From the NCBI GenBank assembly GCA_040221055.1, contig JAVJVN010000018.1, positions 62,001-126,000 on the forward strand: a DNA stretch of 64,000 nucleotides. The letters run 5' to 3'. A program made the position numbers and the translations under genes. Under the pieces are notes generated by a model, which saw nothing but the letters and a program-made list of their open reading frames with translations, was not told the origin of the DNA and searched no databases. This DNA comes from Rhodothermales bacterium. Its GTDB lineage: Bacteria > Bacteroidota > Rhodothermia > Rhodothermales > UBA10348. The stretch's first letter is position 1. Each line of letters begins with the position of its first letter. Shown here one piece after another: positions 56,488 through 64,000 of this stretch.

Positions 56488-58262
56488 CGCGCGCCGCGAT
56501 AGCGATGGCCGCGTGCGCGTTCGGTGCTGCGTCGGCAATCGCCCAGGACACGCCCATCCGATTTCAGGACGTCACGATGGCCGCCGGGCTGGAGCGCATT
56601 GGGGGAGCGTCCGGCGTCAGCTTCGCGGACTTCAATCGGGACGGCTGGGATGATCTCACCTTTGCGGCCGTGGATGGCCAGGTCCGGTTGTGGGCCAACC
56701 AGAAGGACGGAACGTTCCGGGACGTCACCCCAGCGGGCGGCCTGCCGGGCGGTGGAGTGCGTGCCTTCGTGATTTGGTTTGACCATGACGCCGATGCGTT
56801 TCCGGACCTGCTGGTGGGGGGCACGAGAACGGTCCTGTACCGGAATCTCGGCGGCGCCCCGGGACACGGGTCAACGTTCGAGGACATCACCGATGCCGCG
56901 GGATTGTCGATGACCGGGCCGACAGCCACCGGCGCCGTGGCCGACGTGGACGGGGACGGCTGGCTGGATGTATTCCTGACGGCTCCGCAGGCGCCCGACC
57001 GGCTGTTCATGGCCGATGGGAACGGTTCCTACCGGGAGGAGGCCCTTTCGCGCGGCGTTGTGGATGCGACCGGGTCCTTTCCCATGCAGGCCGTGTTCGT
57101 GGACGTGGACAGCGATGACCATCCGGATCTGTATGCCCTGTATGACGGCCAGCAACGGAGCCGACTGTTCCTGAACCAGGGCGGGGGCTTGTTCGTGGAA
57201 TCGGCCCAGTCGCGTGGCCTTTTCGACATCGGTCCAGGCAACACGATGGGACTCTCGGTGGGCGACGTGAACGAGGACGGCATACCCGATTTCCACGTGA
57301 CCCGCATTGGCCGGGCGGGCCTGTTCGTGAGCCACGCGCACATCACCGGACCCACATGGTCGGACCAGGCCGTGGCGTGGGGAGCCGACCGGAACGGGAT
57401 GTCCTGGGGCACCGTGCTGGCCGATGCCGATGCGGACGGCGACCTGGACCTCGCGGTCGTGAACACGAGCGGATACGACGGGACGCCGTCCCTGTTTTTC
57501 GAGCGGACGGGACCCGTGAACTATTCCGAACAGGGCGCATCGGCCGGTTTCGCTGCGCTCTCCGAATCGTACGGGCTCGCGTGGGGGGACATCAACCGGG
57601 ACGGACTGCCCGACTTCATTATTCCCGACATGAACGGGCGGCACCGGCTGCTTCTGAACGTTACCGACGCCCCGGGGCGTCGCGTGGGGGTGGTGCTGGA
57701 CGGACCACCGGGGAACCGGACGGCGGTGGGTGCCCGGGTGCGCGTGGCCGCCGGCGGCCACGCATGGCTGCGATGGCAGTTGGCGGGCGACAGCTACCTG
57801 TCCCAGCAATCCCGGCGGTTGTTGTTCGGTGTCGGGGATGCCGGTCCGGAGTTCACGGTCGACGTGACCTGGCCGGACGGGGAGCGCACCACGGCCACGG
57901 GCATGTGGTCCGGGGATGATCCGTATGCGGTGGTCCGCCTGGCACACAGTAGCGTGGTCAGGGTGGACGCGATTCCCGGAACGGATGGACAGATGGATCC
58001 GGATCTGGACGTCTGGCCCAACCCGGTGCCGTCCAATGGCCGGATAAGGGTGATGCTTGCCCCATCCTCCACCAATCCCGAGTCTCTTCACCCGGCCCGA
58101 AACGTCTCCCTGTTCGATGCGTTGGGACGATTGATTTGGCAGGGCCAAGCGGGCGAAGTGGATCTTTCCCGGTTGAACCTGGCGCCGGGAGTCCACGTAT
58201 TGCGTTATTCTGCGCACTTCGGCGTATCTTCAAGAATACTGGTTGTCACTTCACCACTCTGA
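56484..58262 (+). CDS. FG-GAP/VCBS repeat protein with UnbV domain and T9SS-like tail
   Basis: A 592-residue exported protein (signal cleaved near residue 20, AIAQ). It has at least six calcium-type loops, such as DFNRDGWDDL, DVDGDGWLDV, DVNEDGIPDF, DADADGDLDL and DINRDGLPDF, forming a beta-propeller. An ASPIC/UnbV domain follows (NRTAVGARVRVAAGGHAWL ... FTVDVTWPDGERTTATG). The end (VWPNPVPSNGRIRVMLAPS ... ILVVTSPL) looks like a sorting domain. The true start is ATG 56484 (ATGA overlap with the SGNH gene); the frame is also open upstream. It is presumably surface-exposed. Confidence 0.85.
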   Translation: MTRAAIAMAACAFGAASAIAQDTPIRFQDVTMAAGLERIGGASGVSFADFNRDGWDDLTFAAVDGQVRLWANQKDGTFRDVTPAGGLPGGGVRAFVIWFDHDADAFPDLLVGGTRTVLYRNLGGAPGHGSTFEDITDAAGLSMTGPTATGAVADVDGDGWLDVFLTAPQAPDRLFMADGNGSYREEALSRGVVDATGSFPMQAVFVDVDSDDHPDLYALYDGQQRSRLFLNQGGGLFVESAQSRGLFDIGPGNTMGLSVGDVNEDGIPDFHVTRIGRAGLFVSHAHITGPTWSDQAVAWGADRNGMSWGTVLADADADGDLDLAVVNTSGYDGTPSLFFERTGPVNYSEQGASAGFAALSESYGLAWGDINRDGLPDFIIPDMNGRHRLLLNVTDAPGRRVGVVLDGPPGNRTAVGARVRVAAGGHAWLRWQLAGDSYLSQQSRRLLFGVGDAGPEFTVDVTWPDGERTTATGMWSGDDPYAVVRLAHSSVVRVDAIPGTDGQMDPDLDVWPNPVPSNGRIRVMLAPSSTNPESLHPARNVSLFDALGRLIWQGQAGEVDLSRLNLAPGVHVLRYSAHFGVSSRILVVTSPL

Positions 58263-58263
58263 C

Positions 58264-59562
58264 ATGCGCCTGAAACCGCTCGTGCCGGCCTCCCTGTTGG
58301 CTATCGGCATCCTGTTGTTCCTTTTCTATCAGGCCTCGAACCAGTCGCGTGCCGCGTTGGACGCCGATTTGGCCGGGTCAGCGCCCACCGCATCGGTGTC
58401 CTTTGACGAGTTCGGCCTGCCCGGACAGGGATTCTCCACCGTTGAAGACCGCATCCCCCGGAACGCCACATTTTCCGACCTCCTGACGCCGTATGGCGTT
58501 CCCTACGAGCGCATTGTGACCCTGGCCCAGGATTCCCGGTCGACGTTCGATGTCCGTCGCCTGAAATCGGCGCGCCCGTACCGGGTCTACATGAACGACT
58601 CCACGAACACCGCGCGCTACCTGGTTTACGAGCCGAATGTGACCAGCTACGTGGTGTTCGACCTGGCGGGGTCCGGTACCGTCCGCCTGGTGGACCGGCC
58701 CGTGGAGACGCGGTTGCGCACGGTGGAAGGCACCATCACCAGCTCGCTGTACGTGACGCTCATGCAGCAGGACATCCATCCGGCGGTCGCTACCCGGATG
58801 TCCGAGGTATTCGCCTGGCAGATCGATTTCTATCGCATCCAGAAAGGCGATTCCTTCCGCATCATCTTTGAAGAAGAGTACATCGGCGACGAGGCGGTTG
58901 GTGTGGGCGACATCCTCGCCGCCCGCTTCAAGCACTTCGGTTCGGACTTTTACGCGTTCCGCTACGTGAATGAGGAGGCCGACCTCGACGAACATTACGA
59001 CCAGGACGGCAACAGCCTCCGGAAGGCCTTCCTGATTGCCCCGGTCGAGTATTCCCGGATTTCTTCCGGCTATTCCGGTCGGCGGTTCCACCCCGTCCAG
59101 AAGCGCTATAAGGCCCATCTCGGGACCGACTACGCCGCCGATCGCGGAACGCCCATCAAGGCCACCGGAGACGGTATTGTGACCGAGGCCACATTCGGGC
59201 AGTACAACGGCAATTACGTCAAAATCCGGCACAACAGCACCTACACCACGCAGTACCTGCACATGTCCCGGATTGCTTCCGGCATGCGCCCCGGTGTGAA
59301 GGTGAAGCAGGGACAGGTCATTGGCTATGTAGGCGCGACCGGCCTGGCCACGGGCAACCACGTCTGCTACCGCTTCTGGATGAACGGCCAGCAGGTGGAC
59401 CACCGTCGCCTGGATATCCCGTCGGTCGGCCCCATTCCGGACTCGCACCGTGCATCGTTCGATGACCTCCGAAACCGGTACCGCGCCACGCTCGATGCGC
59501 CTTTCATGGACTCGGGCCTGGAGCCGAGCTACGCCATGCTGCTTGGCGATTTTTCGGGGTAG
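58264..59562 (+). CDS. M23 family metallopeptidase, murein endopeptidase-like
   Basis: A 432-residue membrane-anchored protein (one helix, about 7-25) with a C-terminal LytM/M23 domain. Zinc and catalytic motifs are RYKAHLGTDYAA (His and Asp) and YLHMS. The site normally reading HLH reads NHVCYRFWMNG, so the third zinc ligand position is Cys. The N-terminal half (about 30-270) is a coil/strand region as in MepM-type hydrolases. It lies 1 bp after the preceding stop. It likely cuts peptidoglycan cross-links. Confidence 0.9.
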   Translation: MRLKPLVPASLLAIGILLFLFYQASNQSRAALDADLAGSAPTASVSFDEFGLPGQGFSTVEDRIPRNATFSDLLTPYGVPYERIVTLAQDSRSTFDVRRLKSARPYRVYMNDSTNTARYLVYEPNVTSYVVFDLAGSGTVRLVDRPVETRLRTVEGTITSSLYVTLMQQDIHPAVATRMSEVFAWQIDFYRIQKGDSFRIIFEEEYIGDEAVGVGDILAARFKHFGSDFYAFRYVNEEADLDEHYDQDGNSLRKAFLIAPVEYSRISSGYSGRRFHPVQKRYKAHLGTDYAADRGTPIKATGDGIVTEATFGQYNGNYVKIRHNSTYTTQYLHMSRIASGMRPGVKVKQGQVIGYVGATGLATGNHVCYRFWMNGQQVDHRRLDIPSVGPIPDSHRASFDDLRNRYRATLDAPFMDSGLEPSYAMLLGDFSG

Positions 59563-60545
59563 GGCCCCGAACGATCCACGATCTCCAGGAACGTTTCCAG
59601 GGCCACATTCCGGCCGGAAATGAATACGACCACGGGTTTTCCCCCGCCGCGGGTAGCAGCCACTGTGGGCATATCCCCCGCGAGGCACGCCGCTACCGCG
59701 ACCGACGCCGACGCCTCGATCATCATTTGATGTTCGGCGGCCATCCAGCGCATGGCGCCCCGGATGGCGTCTTCGTCAATGAGCGCCACGTGATGGACGG
59801 CGTCCCGCAGGATTTCGAACGGCGCGGCCCCCAGTCCCCCTTCCAATCCATGTGCCAGGGTCCCCGGCCCGTCAAGCCTGGTCACCGCCGAGCCCGCCTC
59901 CAGGGACTGCGCCAGCGCGGGGGATGCCGCGGCCTGGGCGGCAACGATCTGCGATCCGGGGCGTAATTCCTGCATGGCGCGGGCGAATCCGGCGGAATGA
60001 CCGCCGCCGCCCACGGGCATGACGCAGGTCAAGGTCCCGTCGGGCAATTGCGCATCCACTTCGAGCGCCACGCTGCCCCCGTTGGCGGCCATGATATCCA
60101 CATGGTCATATGCGCTCAGGAACGGCAATCCCCGTTCGCGGCAGACCTCCTTGGCCCACGCCTCGGTCCGGTCGAATCCGGGCCACGGGCTGGTTTCCAC
60201 CGTGGCGCCGTCCGCTTGCATCCCGGCCAATTTGGCCGGATCCACGGATGCCGGAACGAAAATGGTGGCCTCCGCGCCGAGCATCTGCGCGGCCCGTGCC
60301 AGACCCCGTCCATGATTGCCGGCCGAGCACGTAGCTATGCGCGTATGCCCCTCCAGCATCAGTCGATGCAACCCGAACAGCGCGCCCCGGATCTTGAAAC
60401 TGCCGGTCAGCTGCCAGTTCTCCAGCTTAAGGTAGACCGGAGCGCCGAGCCGCTCGGACAATCCCGGAGACGCCTCCACCGGCGTCCGGCGCACCCGACC
60501 CTCCAGGAAGGCCGCGGCTTCACGAATGTGTTCCATGGTCAACAT
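59529..60545 (-). CDS. PLP-dependent serine/threonine dehydratase-like enzyme
   Basis: A 338-residue fold-type II PLP enzyme. The Schiff-base lysine is K51 in TGSFKIRGA; SAGNHGRGLA binds the cofactor ring, and PVGGGGHSAGFARAM is the phosphate-binding loop. It resembles threonine ammonia-lyase/serine racemase but lacks the C-terminal ACT domain of IlvA. Starts at 60545 or 60536 are possible. Its 3' end overlaps the convergent M23 gene by 34 bp. Confidence 0.9.
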   Translation of the reverse strand: MLTMEHIREAAAFLEGRVRRTPVEASPGLSERLGAPVYLKLENWQLTGSFKIRGALFGLHRLMLEGHTRIATCSAGNHGRGLARAAQMLGAEATIFVPASVDPAKLAGMQADGATVETSPWPGFDRTEAWAKEVCRERGLPFLSAYDHVDIMAANGGSVALEVDAQLPDGTLTCVMPVGGGGHSAGFARAMQELRPGSQIVAAQAAASPALAQSLEAGSAVTRLDGPGTLAHGLEGGLGAAPFEILRDAVHHVALIDEDAIRGAMRWMAAEHQMMIEASASVAVAACLAGDMPTVAATRGGGKPVVVFISGRNVALETFLEIVDRSGPYPEKSPSSMA

Positions 60546-60640
60546 GCCGTCAGAACGCCCCCTCCGCAATCGGGTTCGGAATCGCTATCTTCAGAAGGCA
60601 TCCTATCCACCGCTCGGCGCATCCGACGCACCGCCCGCCC

Positions 60641-62050
60641 ATGTCCGGATCCTTCACCACCCTGTTCGACCACCAGTTGGCGGCCTTCGAATCCGCACCG
60701 GCGCCCACCGCCCAGGACAGACTGGACCGGCTGGGCCGTCTCCGTGCGCTCCTAATGCATCACCGGCCGGCCATCCGGAAGGCCCTCCACGCCGATTTCC
60801 GGAAGCCCCCCCAGGAAGTGGATGCCACCGAAATCGCGCCCGTCGTCATTGAAATCGACCATGCTATCCGGAATCTGCGCGACTGGATGAAGCCCCGCAG
60901 CCACCGCGCGCCGACGTTCCTGGCCGGCACCACATGGGAAACCCGGTACGAGCCCGTGGGCCCGTCGCTCATCCTGGCGCCCTGGAATTACCCGATCACG
61001 CTCACGCTCGGCCCGCTCGTCCACGCCATCGCCGCCGGGTGCCCGGTCTTCGTGAAGCCGTCCGAACATACGTCCGCGACCGCCGCTCTCATCCAGAACA
61101 TGGTTTCGGACCTCCTGGGCCCGGAAGATGCCGTGGTCGTCCAGGGTGGTCCCGACGTCGCCCAGCGCCTCCTGGAACTCCCCTTCCGCCACGTCCATTT
61201 CACGGGCAGCCCCCGCGTGGGCCGGCTCGTCATGCAGGCCGCCGCAGCGCATCCGGCATCGGTCACGCTGGAACTCGGCGGCAAAACCCCGGCTGTGGTC
61301 GACGGGACCGCCGATTTGGCCCTGGCGGCATCCCGGATCGTATATGGCAAATTTGCCAACGCCGGGCAGACCTGCATAGCGCCCGATCATGTCCTGGTCC
61401 ACCGGGACGTGTTCACGGACTTCCTGGGCGCCCTCGTCAACGAAATCTCGACCCGATACGGCGAAACGGCCAAAGACCGCCACGCCACGCCCGATCTGGC
61501 CCGGATCGTGACGCCGGAGCATTTCGAGCGGCAGGTCCGTCTTCTGGATGATGCGACGCGCCTCGGCGCCCGCACGGCCTTCGGAGGCGGCCACGATTCA
61601 GCCGACCGATACGTCGAGCCGACCCTGCTCGTTAACGTCCCCGATGATGCGCGGGTCATGCAGGAGGAAATCTTCGGCCCCATCCTTCCCATCGTGACGT
61701 ACGCGTCATTCGAGGGCATGCTGGAGCGCATCCGCTCGGCGCAGCATCCCCTGTCGGCCTACGTGTTCTCCAAGGACGACGACCTGGCACGGGCGCTCGG
61801 CGCACGCATCCGAACGGGAGCCATCTGCCAGAACGAGACCCTGCTCCACTTCGTGAATCCGGAAGTGGGGTTCGGCGGAATCGGCACCAGCGGCATTGGC
61901 CGAAGCCACGGCCACGCCGGTTTCCAGGCCTTTTCGAACGAACAGACGCTCATGCGCCGCCGGTTCGGCGCGGGCATTGTCGAGCGGCTCTATCCGCCCT
62001 ACTCCAGCCGCACCACGAAGCTCGTGGATTGGCTCATGAGGCTGAGTTGA
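60641..62050 (+). CDS. Aldehyde dehydrogenase (class 3-like)
   Basis: A 469-residue NAD(P)-dependent ALDH. The general base is E211 (TLELGGKTP) and the nucleophile is C245 (AGQTCIAPDHV). EEIFGPILPI and the C-terminal GFGGIGTSGIGRSHG are family hallmarks. Length and the RYEPVGPSLILAPWNYPITL segment point to the fatty/aromatic aldehyde (class 3) group. Divergent from the dehydratase gene, with 95 bp between starts. Confidence 0.95.
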   Translation: MSGSFTTLFDHQLAAFESAPAPTAQDRLDRLGRLRALLMHHRPAIRKALHADFRKPPQEVDATEIAPVVIEIDHAIRNLRDWMKPRSHRAPTFLAGTTWETRYEPVGPSLILAPWNYPITLTLGPLVHAIAAGCPVFVKPSEHTSATAALIQNMVSDLLGPEDAVVVQGGPDVAQRLLELPFRHVHFTGSPRVGRLVMQAAAAHPASVTLELGGKTPAVVDGTADLALAASRIVYGKFANAGQTCIAPDHVLVHRDVFTDFLGALVNEISTRYGETAKDRHATPDLARIVTPEHFERQVRLLDDATRLGARTAFGGGHDSADRYVEPTLLVNVPDDARVMQEEIFGPILPIVTYASFEGMLERIRSAQHPLSAYVFSKDDDLARALGARIRTGAICQNETLLHFVNPEVGFGGIGTSGIGRSHGHAGFQAFSNEQTLMRRRFGAGIVERLYPPYSSRTTKLVDWLMRLS

Positions 62051-62060
62051 GTCCGCGGGC

Positions 62061-62828
62061 TTATTTCGGGCCCATGCGGATGGCGCCATCGAGCCGGATG
62101 GTTTCGCCGTTCAGCTTCACGTTCTCAATGATGTGCTGCGCCAGGAACGCGTAGTCGGCGGGCTTGCCGAGCCGGGACGGGAACGGAATCTGCGCGGCCA
62201 GGGAGGCCTGTACATCGGGTGGCATGCCGGCGACCATGGGGGTTTCGAAGATGCCGGGGGCAATGGTCATGACGCGGATGCCGGTCCGTGACAGGTCGCG
62301 GGCGATGGGCAGGGTCATGCCAACGACGCCGCCTTTCGATGCGGAATAGGCGGCCTGGCCGATCTGTCCTTCAAAGGCAGCAACGGAGGCCGTATTGATG
62401 ACAATACCGCGCTCGCCCTCTTCCGTCGGAGCGTTTTCCGCCATGGCTTCAGCAGCCAACCGGATGACGTTGAACGTGCCCACCAGGTTCACCATGATCA
62501 CGCGCTGGAAGCTCTCCAGGTCGTGGACGCCTTTCGAGCCCCAGGTCTTCTTCGCCACCAGGATGCCGGCGCAATTCACGACGCCCTGCAGCCCGCCGAA
62601 ACGGTCAACGGCGGTCTTGACGGCCGCCCGTACGCTTTCCTCACTCGTGACGTCCGTCCGGACGAACACGGCCCGGTCACCCAGAGCGGCCGCTTTCGCC
62701 TGTCCGGCCTCGTCGTTGACGTCAGCGAGTACCACGTTTGCGCCGAGCTCAATGAGCCGGTCCGCTGTACCGCCGCCGAGACCGCTGCTGGCGCCGGTTA
62801 CCAAAAAAGTGTTTCCCTGGATCTGCAT
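62061..62828 (-). CDS. SDR-family 3-hydroxyacyl-CoA dehydrogenase-like
   Basis: A 255-residue short-chain dehydrogenase. The cofactor motif is [10 protein letters not shown] (residues 11-20), then NCAGIL, and the catalytic set S148, Y161 and K165 (YSASK). [30 protein letters not shown] and [18 protein letters not shown] closely resemble type-2 3-hydroxyacyl-CoA dehydrogenase (HSD17B10-like), suggesting beta-oxidation of branched or short acyl-CoAs. The start at 62828 is chosen since the cofactor motif follows directly. Convergent with the ALDH gene, 10 bp apart. Confidence 0.92.
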   Translation of the reverse strand: MQIQGNTFLVTGASSGLGGGTADRLIELGANVVLADVNDEAGQAKAAALGDRAVFVRTDVTSEESVRAAVKTAVDRFGGLQGVVNCAGILVAKKTWGSKGVHDLESFQRVIMVNLVGTFNVIRLAAEAMAENAPTEEGERGIVINTASVAAFEGQIGQAAYSASKGGVVGMTLPIARDLSRTGIRVMTIAPGIFETPMVAGMPPDVQASLAAQIPFPSRLGKPADYAFLAQHIIENVKLNGETIRLDGAIRMGPK

Positions 62829-62906
62829 GGCATCCTTTGGTGTTGGTTGATCGAATGCATCAAAGTACGCGCACCGCTTGTCGCGGTGCTTGAATCCCGG
62901 GCGAAA

Positions 62907-63611
62907 ATGCCGGTCTACACCGTCAAGGAAATCTACAAGACCGTTCAGGGCGAGGGGCACCACACCGGTCGCCCCGCGGTATTCCTGCGTTTTGCCGGAT
63001 GCAACCTGTGGACGGGCCGGGAAGAAGACCGCGAACAGGCCATCTGTCAGTTCTGTGATACGGATTTCGTGGGCACGGACGGGCCGGGCGGCGGGAAATA
63101 CCGCTCGGCGGTCGCGCTGGCAGAACGCGTGCGGGAGGAATGGGATGCGGCCCTGCCGCCGGGCGCGGACGATTGCGCCGGGCTTGCTGCGTTCCACGCA
63201 CCGTTTGCGGACCGCTCAGCCACAGCCCCACCCTATGTGGTCTGCACCGGTGGCGAACCGCTCCTGCAGCTCGACGCATCGTTGGTCTCGGCCTTGCATG
63301 ATGCCGGTCTGGAGGTCGGCGTGGAGACCAATGGCACGCAGCCCGCGCCACCCGGGCTGGACTGGATCTGCGTATCGCCCAAAGCCGGTGCGCCGGTCAC
63401 GCTGACCCGCGGCAGCGAGCTGAAATTGGTGTACAGGCAACCCCGGGCGCTGCCCGGGTCTTTCTCCCACATGGACTTCGAGCATTTCTACCTGCAGCCC
63501 ATGGACGGCCCCGACCGCGAGCAATTCACCGAGGATGCCCGAGCGTACTGCGCCGAGCATCCGCAATGGAAGCTCAGCCTGCAGACCCACAAGCTCCTGG
63601 GCGTGCCATAA
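62907..63611 (+). CDS. queE: 7-carboxy-7-deazaguanine synthase
   Basis: A 234-residue radical SAM enzyme of queuosine synthesis. The cluster cysteines C32, C47 and C50 are in the CX14CX2C arrangement, a known variant of QueE (most radical SAM enzymes have CX3CX2C). The start at 62907 gives [31 protein letters not shown] region in the normal order: [11 protein letters not shown] binds substrate, and [11 protein letters not shown] is the GGEP motif binding SAM. Other que genes are not in the window. Confidence 0.94.
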   Translation: MPVYTVKEIYKTVQGEGHHTGRPAVFLRFAGCNLWTGREEDREQAICQFCDTDFVGTDGPGGGKYRSAVALAERVREEWDAALPPGADDCAGLAAFHAPFADRSATAPPYVVCTGGEPLLQLDASLVSALHDAGLEVGVETNGTQPAPPGLDWICVSPKAGAPVTLTRGSELKLVYRQPRALPGSFSHMDFEHFYLQPMDGPDREQFTEDARAYCAEHPQWKLSLQTHKLLGVP

Positions 63612-63619
63612 GCGGCTGT

Positions 63620-64000
63620 TCAGCGGGGCAAACGGACAAATACCTTCCGTGCCGGTGCATGTCCCGGCGACTCGACGACCACGACATAAACGCCCGCAGC
63701 GAGTCCGGCGACATCCCATGCCAGCCGCCATTCAACGCCTGCAACCACGCTGGCCTGCCGAACCACGCCCACCCGCCGCCCGTCCACGCCGTAGACCACA
63801 GCGGTGACCGGGCCCGTCCGTTCCGATGTGTAATTGACCGTGAGTCGGTCTGACACCGGGTTCGGATACACGTTCAGGAGCGCCGGTTCGAGGGGAATTG
63901 CCGCATCGACCGCCGTATCTGCCGCGAAACTCACCTGCCAGATACGGCCGGCTCCCGCGAATTCCAGGACGTACAACCGCCCGTCCACGAGCACGGCATC
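63620..64000 (-). CDS. 3' part of a T9SS cargo protein
   Basis: The last 126 codons of a gene that enters from the right edge. The visible part starts DAVLVDGRLYVLEFAGAGRI, as at the end of a sugar-dehydrogenase-like propeller, then a type IX sorting domain (LLNVYPNPVSDRLTVNY ... RKVFVRLPR) at the C-terminus. The catalytic part lies outside the window, so the function is not assigned. Converges with queE, 8 bp apart. Confidence 0.85.
   Translation of the reverse strand, partial: DAVLVDGRLYVLEFAGAGRIWQVSFAADTAVDAAIPLEPALLNVYPNPVSDRLTVNYTSERTGPVTAVVYGVDGRRVGVVRQASVVAGVEWRLAWDVAGLAAGVYVVVVESPGHAPARKVFVRLPR

Overview
The window is a gene-dense, high-GC (about 60%) bacterial chromosome segment that reads as Rhodothermota/Bacteroidota. 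The evidence is two proteins (one partial) with YPNP-type C-terminal sorting domains of the type IX secretion system (T9SS), two more with looser CTD-like tails, a PorQ homologue, a SecA of more than 1,100 residues, a fused alpha/beta 2-oxoacid dehydrogenase E1, and start codons that mostly lack a Shine-Dalgarno sequence. I see 52 protein genes (both window edges cut a gene), one tRNA (Gln), two strong intrinsic terminators and one small non-coding mobile element. There is no rRNA, no CRISPR array, no phage region and no intact transposase gene.

Layout. 1-2.5 kb: minus-strand MOSC, HNH and M28 peptidase genes. 2.6-8.1 kb: pseudouridine-5'-phosphate glycosidase, D-Ala-D-Ala ligase, a phosphoesterase, dihydroorotase and alanine racemase. 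8.1-10.3 kb: an OmpR-type two-component pair. 10.4-13.8 kb: fused 2-oxoacid dehydrogenase E1 and a Cys/Met PLP enzyme. 13.9-18 kb: a TPR lipoprotein, an uncharacterised gene translationally coupled to fumarylacetoacetase, and Hsp20. 18-20.3 kb: a second two-component pair. 20.4-28.5 kb: an unknown exported protein coupled to a Nudix hydrolase, phosphohexomutase, RecN and SecA. 28.7-32.1 kb: a fibronectin-III-repeat T9SS cargo followed by porQ. 32.1-40.2 kb: AlkD-like repair protein, a tyrosine recombinase lacking its catalytic arginines, the lipoyl E2, the membrane pyrophosphatase, and the translation/nucleotide block pth-rplY-prs-tRNA-Gln. 40.2-48.4 kb: P1 peptidase, Asp/Glu racemase, DtxR regulator, nucleoside-diphosphate-sugar epimerase, RNase R and a two-gene ABC exporter. 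48.2-53 kb: ferrochelatase-like gene, a 268-bp foldback element, a small unknown gene, RluA-type pseudouridine synthase, a dolichol/phytol-kinase-like membrane protein, a lipase and a small lipoprotein. 53-59.6 kb: a tightly packed run of ABC ATPase, PduO-type adenosyltransferase, SGNH-TPR protein, FG-GAP/UnbV T9SS protein and M23 peptidase. 59.5-64 kb: Ser/Thr dehydratase, aldehyde dehydrogenase, SDR, QueE and the tail of a T9SS cargo.

How genes work together. E1 at 10.4 kb and E2 at 33.8 kb are probably parts of one branched-chain/2-oxoacid dehydrogenase complex split across the window. Ddl, Alr and the M23 peptidase act on peptidoglycan. PorQ and the CTD proteins belong to T9SS. Stop/start overlaps of 1-4 bases (ATGA, GTGA, TAATG) occur repeatedly and suggest translational coupling.

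Most noteworthy: a long composite hairpin that buries the porQ start codon; the foldback element lying directly against an unknown small gene; a recombinase with both catalytic arginines replaced; and an uncharacterised protein coupled to fumarylacetoacetase that carries a perfect 15-bp palindrome inside its coding sequence.
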